From positions 39,601,641-39,665,640 of the forward strand of contig NC_080074.1 in NCBI RefSeq assembly GCF_949987535.1: 64,000 nucleotides of DNA, in the 5' to 3' direction. Below, in pieces: positions 35,191 through 47,168 of the stretch (its first letter is position 1; every line of letters begins with the position of its first letter). The position numbers were made by a program, and so were the translations under genes. Under the pieces are notes generated by a model. It searched no databases and was not told the DNA's origin. It saw nothing but the letters and a program-made list of their open reading frames with translations. The DNA comes from Balaenoptera acutorostrata. Lineage: Eukaryota > Chordata > Mammalia > Artiodactyla > Balaenopteridae.

Positions 35191-36590
35191 CGTCACTTTG
35201 TTACAATAGAATCATTATGAACTATTTTAACACCAAAGCCTTTAAGGAACCAATTGTCAAAAAAAATTTTAATGTCCCATCTAAGTTAGTGGTTAACTGT
35301 TTGGATGTGGCATTCTTATTTCGAAGGAGAAATAACAAACAGAACAAAACTTTATAAATCGATACCATATTTGGTTCTTTTGAGTAAATTTACATGTATT
35401 AAGAAACACATTAAGTAGTTTAAAAAAAAAATCACTTAGCCCTTCCTGCCTTGTTCTAAAATAGTAGGTATCTGGCAATATCCAATATTTTTAAAGCCAC
35501 GATATAAAAATAAACTTAAAGTATGTCTTACGGCCAGAACGGATCTATCCTAGAAAGTAAAGAGCTAGTGACCTCAGGCCTACAGATGAAACTACCCTCA
35601 TCTCCTCCCAGCGCACTCCCTTATGCTAGCAGAAAGCCTTCCGACCAGAGAACCGGCGTGCCTTAGGTGGACAGCCGTCCTTTCCCTGTTTGCTGCAGCC
35701 TTACCAGGCTCCTCCGAACCAGCCTGGGAAAAGCACGAACTACAAAGTAAAAGAAGAACTATTTTTAAAGAGGAACCAGTAAGGATACTAACACTAAACA
35801 AAACTTGGATTTATTCTCATAACGAGCTACAAGGATTCACTTTGCCCATGGTTTTGGCATAAGATAAACTCGTGAATAGATTCTTCCCAAACTGCGAACA
35901 TTGACTTGATACCCGTGATACCTTGTTGTCCCAAAGAAAAAGCAGACATCAGCTTTAATTATTTTTTATACTTCTTTGAATTTCTTTTTATTACTTCTAA
36001 GCATTAAGATATTTAAAAATTGTACTAGTTGAAGTATGTATTTACTGGACTGGGGAGGCTCATGGTCACTTAAGATGCAGGGTACATCCTGTTCCCAAAT
36101 AGCTCAGTAAATATCAGTGTGTGCATAGAGCAGCCTAATAAGTCACATCCAAATACAATTTCAGTGAGGATACTTGCTACTAATGCCTTTATGTGCCAAA
36201 ATAAATCATAACAACAACAGCATTGTTAAACATCCAAGTTAAAAAGGCAGAGTCTATAGTATTTCAACCTGCTATAAAAACGGTGCCAGAGGAGCTGTGG
36301 CCAGCTCTGGCAGAAGCCATGGTCAGGAAACCCTGTCAATCTATGTTCCATACTTCCAACCACCCAAGCTGTACTGGAGAACTAGTCAAATCTCAGGAAA
36401 AAGTGGAAACCAGTTTTTAGTGAGTCTTTCCACTACATTCAGCTGTTTTCCATTCCTCCTGAGCCTCCTTGCATATTGCTACCTGATTTCTTAGCTTCAC
36501 TTAAAATTATTCCTAAGAAGACCACCCTAGCAGAAAGACTGGAATCCATAGGCTCATTGTCCCTGTGGAATAAGGTGCATCAACTAGTAG
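35191..36590. other. Unassigned region containing a small CpG cluster
   Basis: Mostly AT-rich. Between about 35525 and 35735 the CpG count is clearly above the surroundings (cggccagaacgg, gcgcac, ccgaccag, accggcgtg, agccgtcc, ctccgaacc). No coding content recognised. Confidence 0.4.
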
Positions 36591-36722
36591 TTCTCCAACC
36601 CCGCCTGCACGTTTAGAATTATGTTAGAGAGCCCCACCCTGACCAAAGAAATTCTACTTTCTGGGTGTGGGACCCAGGCATTAGTATTTCATTTTTCAGC
36701 TCCCCAGGTGATTCTAATACAG
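36590..36722 (+). repeat. MER5-type hAT MITE fragment
   Basis: Text agtagttctccaaccccgcc, gagccccaccctgaccaaag, gcattagtatttcatttttc and cagctccccaggtgattcta matches the MER5 order with internal erosion. Confidence 0.65.
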
Positions 36723-36771
36723 CTTTGTGGATAGAGACACTCTCTGGCCAGCATTCAATGGTAACAGTTTT

Positions 36772-37110
36772 GGGACTTCCCTGGTGGCGCACTGCTTAAG
36801 AATCCACCTGCCGATGCAGGGGACATGGGTTCGAGCCCAGTCCAGGAAGATACCACATGCTGCGGAGCAGCTAAGCCCCTGCGGCACAACTACTGAGCCT
36901 GCGCTCTAGAGCCCGCAAGCCACTGAGCCCACGCGCCACAACTACTGAAGCCCACACTCCGCAACAAGAGAAGCCACCACAATGAGAAGCCCACACGCCG
37001 CAACGAAGAGTTGCCCCCGCTCGCCACAACTAGAGAAAAGAAAGCCCGTGCGCAGCAACAAAGACCCAGCACAGCCAAAAATAAATTAATTAATTAATTA
37101 ATTTTAAAAA
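36772..37110 (+). mobile_element. CHR-type SINE, older subfamily
   Basis: gggacttccctggtggcgca head, B-box ggttcgagccc, then body repeats of acaactactgagcc type and a TTAA-rich tail (attaattaattaattaa). More diverged than the copies at 13965 and 25583. A target-site duplication is not clear. Confidence 0.92.
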
Positions 37111-37424
37111 TGAGAAGACTTTTGTGATCAATCCCTTTTGGTCTTCTAGACAAACATATTCTAGTTTCAGAAGCCTCCTAGAAATTCATTTCTTCCATGA
37201 AATGAAATAACACTAAACAATTTCTGCTAAAGAGGGCAGGAGAGGTTAAAGAAAAGAGAAAAGCAGAAAGAAGCTAATTTCACTTTTATGAGACAACCAA
37301 TTTCCCAGCTGGTGGGTCTTGTTTGGTCAATTGGTCAAAGATTGGATTCTCTTTGTTTTACTAAGAAACATGCTTGCTATCCATCCTTCAAAGAAAATAA
37401 ACATCAAGTTGAAGACAGTGTTGA

Positions 37425-37560
37425 GTAAAAAGATTATTCAACTGGGATTCACAAAATCTGGATCATGTTTAGCCGTTAATAGTTGTGGTACGTGGGACCT
37501 TGAACTTATCACTCTATGTCTCATTTTCCCATCAGAAAAATGGAATAATATACTTCCGTC
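37425..37560 (+). repeat. MIR SINE fragment
   Basis: gattcacaaaatctggatca, then ggaccttgaacttatcactc, tatgtctcattttcccatca and gaaaaatggaataatatact in MIR order. Confidence 0.6.
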
Positions 37561-38954
37561 TTCCCAACTCTCTCTTAATCTGTCTGAGTATCTATTTGTG
37601 ATCCATTCAGCAAAATACCTTAAAGGATGCATTTTTTCTTCACATTGCCAAAAGTGGTGGGGTAGACTTTTTCCTTACATACCCACAAAAAACATTAGAG
37701 AGACCAAATTATAAAATCCTTAGATTAAAAACAGATAAAATAATTAAAGCAGTGCTGTGGGAAAGCTTTACTCAAACTAACTGAAAGTTCTGGGGAGGAT
37801 CGATTGTTTATGATCCTGTTCTCTAGAGACTGAAATTCTTGGGATACAACAGATGGTTTTATTTATGTAGCAAAAGTTCAGCTCTAGTGAGGTGCAGCTG
37901 GCAAATTCACACAGAAATAACAGAAACTGTGTTTATGGCTATGTACATATCCTTGCTCACAGGAGGGATCTTCCATTGTTTCTCACGGACATTTGAACTA
38001 ATTTTAAAGTTACAGTGTTTAAGAGAAGGGCCACTACATTAGAAAGGAACAGCAGCCTCCCAAGACAGCAAGGTAACCCACAACCTAAAATTTAACATGG
38101 AAAAGTGGCAGACCTTTGTGGATCTCCTCTATCCAAATGCAAGACAAATCTCATTTAACTTACTCTTTGATGTTCATATCCAACCTTATCTCTTCAAATA
38201 GCATTATTGAAAGTGAAAAAGAACCCAACCCTCTCTCCATCTGAATATTTCAAGCTGCATCCTGTGTCTGCTCCTGGCACTGAGTCAGCCTTGTCAGCCC
38301 AATTTAGAACACATGGCAGTGATCCAGCTCATTGTGGCTGTTTGTGGTCCCCAGATCAGGTTTCAAAAAAGAAGGGGCAGCAATCCAGTGACCTTCTCAA
38401 GATAGTAAAGAACAACTCTGGTCATGACTGACACCTGATCTTTCTGCTAACATTAGCTCCTAATCAAAGATGGTGCCAAGATTGCATCAGGCACCAGCCC
38501 ACAACATTTCCGTCCTCCTCCAAGAGGTGTGGAGCATCCTGTCAACCGCGGAGTTTCAGTTTTAGAATGCCTTTCCCTTTCAGATCCAAGGAAGTTTGGT
38601 TTTATTGACATTTGAGATAAAGCTCAAGGCCTGTCTTAATTGAGATTTCCTGTTCTTTATAGTGCATGCTTATCTACTATTCATTGTCTTTATACCTCGA
38701 GAGATTCAGTGTGATTCATAACAAAGACGTGGTTATAAAGCTCTAAAATTAACAGCCTTAGACGTTCATATTATAATCAAGAGACCTCATGCACTTGGGA
38801 TGTTTTTCCTGTGCATCTATCATCCTGTCATCCCTTCTTAAAAATGTGGCCATCATTCTTACTGGACTCTGAGTCATCCTTCCTCTCTACTTCTGCTGGG
38901 TCTTCAAGACTGGCTCAGGTGGAGTCACAAACTGGGAACCCAGCAAGGTCCTAC
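37561..38954. other. No gene or named repeat seen
   Basis: Non-coding sequence. Short open frames (37839-38042, 38207-38431) show nothing recognisable. Confidence 0.4.
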
Positions 38955-38970
38955 AGAAGTACTCTTTATC

Positions 38971-39149
38971 AATAAGGACTTACTTATAGCACAAGGAATT
39001 CTATTAAATACTCTGTAATGACCTATATGGGAATAGAATCTAAAAAAGAGTGGATATATGTATAACTGACTTTGCTGTATAGCAGAAACTAACACAACAT
39101 TGTAAACCAACTATACTCCAATAAAAAAATTAATTAAAATAAAAACGGA
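38971..39149 (+). mobile_element. Short L1 3' end insertion with 16-bp target duplication
   Basis: About 180 bp of terminal L1 (ttatagcacaaggaattcta, then gcagaaactaacacaacatt, ccaactatactccaataaaa). The site agaagtactctttatc is duplicated perfectly at 38955-38970 and 39150-39165. Confidence 0.95.
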
Positions 39150-39165
39150 AGAAGTACTCTTTATC

Positions 39166-39879
39166 TTCTAGGTCAGGTACATTATTTCTGACTTGACCAA
39201 ACACCAAGTATCAGTGTGAAAAACCACCTTGCTACTTGTCTCAGTATCCCTTTAATCCGGAGGCTGTCCTTTAACCTTACAAAGTCTTTAGGGAATATAT
39301 GTCCTTTGATCATCCCCTAGCTTTTACATAAAAGTCTATGTTAAAGCCTGAATATTCTTAGGGTTTGGAAATGTTCAAAGTACTATTGGCTTTACTCCAG
39401 CTCTGAGTTTACATATATGATTTGTATCAGTAGAGATCCAAGTTTTCTATACAGAATTTTATCTTCTATCTCCCTAAACAGTCTTTGAAGCTAGATAAAA
39501 TGAGAAAAGAGTATGGAATTATTTCACCCTGCCTTGTTTGTTTCCATGAGGGTTCGAACCAAAAGGAAAAGATGAGTCATTCAGCATCATTCCCTATTTG
39601 GTGGTTTGGACTCTAGGCTACTGTAACCAAAAGGGGGCAGCACTCCATGGGTTTTCAATTCACAAAAAAGGAAAACTCTAGTTTTTACCTGAACTCTCTA
39701 CCTTAAGCAAGGCACTCCACTCTGTGTTTCATGGAACACATAGACGATTAATACACTGCTCTAAACGTGCAGGAACAAGGAAAGAAGAAAGCACTGGGGT
39801 AGCAGTTAGAACACAGCTATGCGTTGGAACATGGTAGAAGATTAATCTGGAAATAAAAAGTGGGATTAGATTATGAGGA
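39166..39879. other. No gene or named repeat seen
   Basis: Non-coding sequence; nothing recognised. Confidence 0.35.
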
Positions 39880-40300
39880 TCCCTTGTACCTCAGGTGTTT
39901 ATCCTGTATTTGGAACGCAATTGGGAGCCACTCAAAGTTTTCCAGCGAGTGGGTAATAGGATTATACCTCTGTTTGGAGCAGCTACTGATACCTCTGATA
40001 AAGATGTATTAGAGGGACTGAAATAGGGTGAGATCAAACGGCAGAGGGAAAAACAGATAGGAAAATAATATAAAGGACATCCAAGAAGTGATGAAGATCT
40101 AAACCAAAGGGATGGCAGTGAGAATGGAAAGGTGAGATCTGATGGGACAGGCACTGCAAAGGAGGAAAACATGTCCTTAATGGAGTAGATATAGGCAGAA
40201 AGGAACCAAGATATGCCCAAGGTTTTACTTCTGAGAGTTGGGCATATGGTAGAACACTTAACCAAAATTGGGAAGACAGGAGAAAAGAACTTTTTGAAAA
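39880..40300 (+). repeat. Ancient interspersed repeat, same unnamed family as 27300-28240
   Basis: gcaattgggagccactcaaa, gttttccagcgagtgggtaa, then ggatggcagtgagaatggaa and gttttacttctgagagttgg have the same old-repeat character. The minus-strand frames over it (39891-40265, 40034-40303) are shadows. Confidence 0.5.
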
Positions 40301-40759
40301 CATTTTCTCTTCAGGGAGAGTGAAACACTACTCCGTTGCCAAGATGCAAGGAGTGCAGGGTGGAAATACAGGAATGGCATGAACCCAGAAACTATCTTGG
40401 AAAGAAGAATTAGCCAAAATGTATACTCCACCTTTTTTAATTTGTTCAGCTGAACATATGACCACTTGCAGATACAGTGTTGTACTTTATGGCATGTGTT
40501 GCTCTGTCCTCTTGGCTTTATATGACTCAACTTATTTGTCCTTTTATTCTAATTTCTTTATATTTGTATCTAGTGATAGTACCACATCAAATCCCTTTGT
40601 GAATAAATTAGAATAAGCATCAATTAATCAATTATAGTTACAACATTTTTCTATACATACTGTAAAGACACACACATTGACAGCAAGCACATAGATTCCT
40701 TATGCAAAATGCACATCACTAGCATTTGCTAAAAACAAATGTAGTAGGTACTAAATTAA

Positions 40760-40945
40760 AAGTTTTATACATATCACTTAATTTAATCCTATGATTAATA
40801 AAACAACTCTGTGAGGTCATTCCATTATTATCCCATTTTACAGATGAGGAATTGACCCAATGAGGAGAATTAACGTGTTAATATAGCAAGTAAGAGGCAG
40901 AGTTTGCATTATAACCCAGGCAATCTGATCTCAAAGTCCCTAATC
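40760..40945 (-). repeat. MIR SINE, minus strand
   Basis: Reversed MIR: cacttaatttaatcctatga, aactctgtgaggtcattcca, tatcccattttacagatgag, then aagaggcagagtttgcatta and taacccaggcaatctgatct. Confidence 0.88.
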
Positions 40946-42189
40946 GCTTCACTCTCTGCCTCTCTGTCCAGATTGCCTTTATTATTGTGTTATCCCCATT
41001 TTGCTGGTTCTTCTCTATACGTGCCATGTTCCACTTTGGGATGTCACTTTCTCACGTTGGAGGAACACTGGCCTCCAGAGCCAGTGTATTCAATCAGGAA
41101 GCTTTGTTGCCTCTATATATAGAATATGAATTAGCAGATTCAAGAAAAGGCACATTGCTTCATTTCTCTAAAACTGAATTAAATCTGTATCTGAGTCCCC
41201 ACACATCAGTGTAGAAGGATGATAATCCAATACCAGTTGTTCGGGAGACTCAATTTCTCCCTGTATGAAATCATACAAGAACCCTGTCACAATATTAGAA
41301 AAAATGGGAGGAAGAGACAAGGAGCCATGCTTACTTTTGGTTCTTTCAGCCATCTAATTTCCTGTAATTAAGCATGACATATTCCCATGTCATTTATGAC
41401 TGCCAATATGTTGGTGACTATCAAGTCTGTGACTTCAATCTACTTTTTTGTCTTGAGCTACAGATTAATATATCTGATTTCCTACAGGTAAGTCCAAAAA
41501 CACTACAAATTTAGTATGTCTAAAGCTAAACCAATCTATCATTTCCTAATATACCCCTCCAACCACCACCCTGTTTCTTTTTTTATTGCCCATTTTTTGG
41601 ATGACATAATTATCCACCCATTTCCCAAGGGACAGGGCAGGATTGGATACTTCTTAAGAGTCCTACCACTTTTTCAAATTTTACATCTAGAATTTCGAGT
41701 CTGAGTAACCATAGATCACCAAGCCCTTGGATTATATCTACTTAAATTGCGGCTATTGGCCTTGATAGATGATAGATATGCATGTTTGTATAGTCTGTGC
41801 TCTGCACACTCACCACACTTAAGATTGTTGATGAAGGTACCATTTACTTTATGGGCATTATAGATTTATATTTTTTTATAAAAGTTTCTCACTTCCCAAT
41901 AAAACATCCATTATAATCAGTGATATGAATATTTTCCAATAAATAAAGTACCTTAAGAAAGGATACCATTACCTAATTTGCATAAAAGTTCCACAAGAGC
42001 TACCACATGAAGCTTGGGCCTCCCGGCTTCCAGACATTTCCTCTAAGTCATTCATGTACTGCTGCAACACTGACCTTTCCAAATGCAAACTTTATCATGA
42101 TTTTCTTTCAGTGGAGCACAAAGGTCTCCACTATCTGCTTTAGCCTAACTGTTGATGTGAACGTTCTGCTTCAACCATCCTGAGCTTCT
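40946..42189. other. No gene or named repeat seen
   Basis: AT-rich non-coding DNA; frames at 40904-41214 and 41516-41704 lack domains. Confidence 0.35.
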
Positions 42190-42365
42190 TACAATTATTT
42201 AAATGCACTATTGCACATCTTTGCATGTGCAATTCTTTCAGCTTATAATACCAATCCACCCCATCCCCACTCCACCAGTTTTCCACCTGGAAAACTTCTA
42301 ATCTTCCTTCCAAACCAGCTCAAGTGTTCCATTCTCTTTAAATCCTTCTCTACCCTAGAAAAGAT
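42190..42365 (+). repeat. Probable L2 LINE fragment
   Basis: ctttgcatgtgcaattcttt, then ttccaaaccagctcaagtgt and taaatccttctctaccctag resemble the L2 3' region. Diverged. Confidence 0.5.
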
Positions 42366-42499
42366 GATAACACTTTCTTTTGTGCCTTCATCCTACCTCT
42401 ACGTCTACCAATAACAATTTTTTTTTAACTGATATACTAAATCAGGAGCTCCTTGGTTTAGTATAATCATGTACTATTTAACTTTTCTTTTCCAATGGT

Positions 42500-44399
42500 G
42501 ATGCAAATTGGTATAAAGGGAATGTACTGGATCAAACAACTGGCTAACTGGCTCCACTGCTTGTTGTCTAGCACATTCTTTGAGCTATGCTGCTGCCTGC
42601 TGGCAAGCTTGCACTTTGAGCTGTGCTGCTTTGTGCTGCATTTGCTGAGTCCTACTGAGCCTCTGTCATAGATTTAACTGACCTAATTAGAAAGTTTTGA
42701 AAACTAACATTTAGAGACAGGAGTATAAGATTGGGGTCCTACTTAAAAAGTGACCCTGGGTCATGTGCCATAGGATAGGACCAGACCTATCTGCATATCT
42801 CAGATTGAATCATGAGTTTGATTCCAGCATAAGCTGCGACTACCTCTAAGCTCTTACCCTGTGACCACTGGTTGTATGTCTCAACCAGGCATTGGCCCTA
42901 ATTCTAGATAGAGCTCAGGAGAAAGGCTGATACACTGTGGAATATACAGGCCCACTCATGTTGTATACAGACTACTTATGGTCGGTCACTTATGTGAGGA
43001 AGACTAGTCACTGTGGTACATGCTGCTGTCACATTCCTAAAAGCAACTCTATCCCGCCACTGTCAAGAAACAGCTATCAACTCTCTAAGCAACCAGAGCA
43101 CTAAAACAAGCTCAACATCTTTTTGGTCTAATGAGGTTCTGATGGCAACATATTCCTCATTTAAATTTTTCTTAATCCCATTTATGTTGTTTTTCACAAG
43201 CTGACCCACCTTGAATGAGACTCCCCACAATAAAGGGCTCTAGAATCTGTCTGAGTTACAATACTATAGCACTCTCCTTAGTGTTCCCCCAGAGTCTCCT
43301 CCATGTTGAGGCTTTAGCAACTCCCTCTAATGCCTGTTGAAGTCTATGGACCCTCCATGATGGCCACAAGTTGCCCATGGACTTCTGGGGTAAAAAACTG
43401 CCCTCCTCAGCCACATTAGATTGCCCCATTAAAGGGACAATCACTGACTGTACACTGGGTCATCCTGGAAACAAAAAGCTCTCACAGGCCTTGACCATGA
43501 TCCTCCATACCCATTATGCCTTGGGTTATGAAAGCAGCACCCTGCAAGCTCAGCAAGGCCCCCAAGGCCTCTTTGCTAATATAGAAATGGTACCCACAGG
43601 AAAGAGACAAACCTCGCCTTTCTGGCATATCTTACTTACAGGAGGGGGTGGTCTCCCCTTTGGTACCTTGCCAAAAGCCTTATTTCTGGAGGAAGTCAGC
43701 CCTCTCAAAGACCCCTTGGCTATCTGAGAAGCCCCTTGGGAACAGCTGAGTGACTAGCAACGGGAGGGTTTTTGGGGGGTGTTTTTTTGTATTTTATGTA
43801 TTTAATGAAAAGTATTATGAACTGTACTTTATGAACACCAACATGTGATGGATGCTCGCTCAAGAGCTGCTGCTTTAACTAGGATATCCCAAACCGTGGA
43901 TGGGATCCAAGGGCCAACACAGTCCAAAACGTCATGCACTGGGTGCCCTGGCCAAATTTTGGCACCACTTGCACATTTTTCAAAACGGTTAAGCCACTGT
44001 TATTTGTCCATCTAGTCCAGCAAGAACAATTTCTTACTCAAGGTTATTTTCTTTATTTAGAGTAAAGAGATCTGGAAATCTCTTGCCTCATATATACCCA
44101 AAATATAAACCAAGATCTCACATGTTTCTGCACATACTTAAAGCCACAATACAAGGCCTCACTCCCTATCCCCTTCAGAGTTCTAAACGTGACTGAAAGT
44201 GATCAAGATGCTCATTTCACTTCTCAGCATACACAATGTTGGGCTCTTGCAAAAGGCATTTAATGAAGCTTTTATCTCCCTTACTGACCTCAGGCTACAA
44301 GACCTATATAGAGCCATAAGGACTTACTTAAACAAGGTCAAATTCAATTAAATGAAACATGACCCATTTCAGTCATCAGTCAAATATCAGGGTGAGTTG
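42500..44399 (+). other. Unassigned segment, possibly a degraded LTR-element interior
   Basis: About 1.9 kb with composition unlike its AT-rich neighbours. It contains one 118-codon open frame at 43371-43727 whose product I do not recognise, and smaller broken frames before it (43013-43204). No retroviral motif (protease, reverse transcriptase, integrase) is visible. It is called possible LTR-element interior only because an LTR-like block follows it. It could equally be unrelated unique sequence. Confidence 0.25.
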
Positions 44400-44760
44400 T
44401 AAATTATGAGTCTGACTCCATTTTTGATGTTTGACTGTTGACAGCTTTCAAGCCTCACCACTCCCACTTCTTCTTCTGTCCCACATGTGGGCAAGCTGAT
44501 AAGAGAGCTCTCCTCTGGCTCCAGCACAAGTTCAAACCATATAAGCCTGCTCCAGTGAGCAGCCCCACCCCCGGTCACAATAAAAGCCAAGCCAGTCTCC
44601 TTTTCCCTGCTCTCTCAGGCCATTTTCAGACCTACTTGGGCGCCTGCTTTGCTCTCCTTAGAAAGCCTCATCGTGTGAGTAATAAGCCTTCAAATGCACA
44701 ACATTTTCTATATTATATCTCAGTTCTCTACCGGGATTCAAGTCTTACCTGAAACTTCCA
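44400..44760 (+). mobile_element. LTR-like block (candidate solo or 3' LTR)
   Basis: The run caagctgataagagagctct, then agcagccccacccccggtca, a signal caataaaagccaagcc, and tcgtgtgagtaataagcctt has the layout of a retroviral LTR promoter and polyadenylation region. No second copy is found in the window to prove it, and no family is named. Confidence 0.4.
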
Positions 44761-44889
44761 CCTCAAAAGCAGTAGTTAAAACTAAAAAGTCATAATTTAC
44801 ATACTAGGTACAGAGAAATAACTTTCAAAATAAAAGTGTACAAATGCAAAAAGATAAGGGTAGAAAGAAGATTTTAAAAGTATTACTTC

Positions 44890-45420
44890 TGTTTCTGGCA
44901 AAACTGGAGTAACAGGGACCAGGTATAACTTCCCAACTGAAACAACTAAAAACCTGTACAAAATGTATGAAACAATGGTTTTCAGATGCTGGATGTCAGG
45001 CAACACTAGACAGTGATCACTGAGAGAAACACTGTGGTGAGCACTTCAATTGCCCCAGTCTAGTGTCTGAGTAGAAATGCGGATCCCAGGCATAGACTGG
45101 TAATCTCTTTGAGTTGAGGAGACAAGCTGAGAGATGCAGCAGGCCAAGAAAGCCAGAGTTTGCAAGGCAGAGTTCTGAAGAATGGAGACCGTTCTTGAGA
45201 TCTGAAGAAAGCCCCCCTTAAATATGCAGTTGAGTATTGGTTAGTACACGCATGCAAGTAGAAACTATCTGCTGCTGGCAAAAACAACAACAAATAAAAC
45301 CCACCTAGGGCTAGGAATAATTCATGTTCCCATGAGACTCAGTGGAAAACCTTGTAATCCACAGGGTATTGGGTAAAGTATTCAGAAGAGTATTACTTTG
45401 GTAGTGAAGCAAATTAACCT
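44890..45420 (+). mobile_element. Possible old L1 5' UTR fragment
   Basis: tctggcaaaactggagtaac, then ctgaaacaactaaaaacctg and atgtcaggcaacactagaca resemble the 5' UTR of old mammalian L1 (L1M) elements. It is followed directly by the end of ORF2, so the middle of the element is missing. Confidence 0.45.
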
Positions 45421-45479
45421 AGGCTAAAGATTGCTCTGATTTATTCTAACAAAGCTTAAGAGCAACCTCAAAGAACAAA

Positions 45480-46203
45480 TATAATATGTGTAAGACCTGT
45501 ACACTAAACACTTCAAAACATTCTGCAAAAATTTTAAAAGACCTAAGTAAATGGAGACATATACCATATTCATGGATCAGAAGACTCAATATTGTTCAGA
45601 TGTCATTTTTCCCCAAATTGATCTATAGATTAAATGCAATCCCAAACAAAATCTCAACAGGCTTTTCTGTAAAAATTCAAAGTACAGAGAATCACCAAAA
45701 CGACTTTGATAAAGAAGGTAGTTGAGGGATCTATCCTTTTGATTTCAACGTCTATTGTAAAGTTACAATAAATAATACAATGTAGTATTATCGAAAACAT
45801 AGACAATGAGCTCAGTAAAATGAAATAGAGAATCCAGAAATAGACCAGCACACATATGATCAATCCGTTTTCTACAAATGTGCTAAGGCAATTCAATGGG
45901 GAAATAAGAATCTTCTTAACAAATGGTGCTGGAACAACTGGATAACCACACGGTTGGGAACGTATACAAAATTAACTTGAAATAGGTCATGGACCTGAAA
46001 TTAAGATCTAAAATTTCCAGCAGAAAACTTAGGAGAAGATCTTCATCACCTTGTTTTTGCAAAGATTTCTTAATATAATATAAAAGACACAAATATAAAA
46101 TCATCACATTTATTTCATTAAGTTTAAAAACGTTTACTCTTCTAAAAGTATTGGGAGAAAATATTTGAAAAACATTTTTCTAAAAAAGGACATTGATCCA
46201 GAC

Positions 46204-46273
<70 letters not shown>

Positions 46274-47168
46274 TATATTTCTGATAATTCAATAAGACAA
46301 ACAACCCAATTTTTAAAAATGGACTAAACAACTGAACGGACACTTCACCAAGGAAGATAAAGGAAGATATATGGATGGCAAATAAGCACATCAAAAGATG
46401 CTCAACATCATTAGTCACTAGGGAAAGGCAGATTAACATTAAAATGACTGATCATATCAATTCTTGGCAATGATGGAGAACAACTGGAATTCTCATACAC
46501 TGCTACTAGAAATGTAAAATGGTACAATCACTTTGGAAAACAGTTTGACGATTTCTTAAAAAGGTAAATATATACCTACTATATGACCCAACAGTTCTAT
46601 TCCCAGTTTTTACCAAAGAGATATGAAAGTATCAATCCACACATAAACTTATACATGGATGTCTATGGAATTTAGACTTATTTGTAATAGCCAGAAACGA
46701 AAAACAACCCAAATGTCTACCAATAGGTGACTGGATCAACAAATTGAGGTATATCCATACAATGGATTACTACTCAGCAACAAAAGGAAAAATAATTGAT
46801 ACATGCAAGTACATGGATAGATCTCAAAAAAGTATGCTGAATGAAAGAAGCATACTTCTTTCAAAGTACCAAAAAAAAAAAAAAAACTCTGATATTCTAT
46901 TTTTGTAAAACTGGAAAATACAAACTAATCCATAATGACAGAAAGCAGATAAGCTGTTGCCTAGGGGGGGGAAGAGGGTTCTGAAGAGAATGGGACAGAT
47001 TATAAAAAGGCACAAGAAAACATTCGGAGATGATTGAAATATTCATTATTTTTGTTTGTGGTGATGGCATGTTAGGTTTATACATATGTTAAAATTTATC
47101 AAATTGTATACTTTAAATATACGTAGTTTAATAAATGTCAATTATATCTCAATAAAATTGTTTTAAAA
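45480..47168 (+). mobile_element. Old L1M LINE, 3' part
   Basis: Diverged ORF2 text (gacctaagtaaatggagaca, catattcatggatcagaaga, gaacggacacttcaccaagg) and an L1M 3' end (gtcaattatatctcaataaa, attg, then A-rich). Numerous stops. The frame 45486-45725 retains a short L1 segment (LSKWRHIPYSWIRRLNIVQM). Confidence 0.85.
46207..46279 (+). repeat. (TA)n(CA)n compound microsatellite inside old L1
   Basis: About 23 TA units followed by ~10 CA units, then tatat. It interrupts the old L1 where related copies read taatccagaat-like sequence. Confidence 0.95.

Noticed and set aside
43371..43727. 118-codon frame as a retroviral gene
   Set aside because: No retroviral domain or motif could be recognised; kept only as an unassigned finding.
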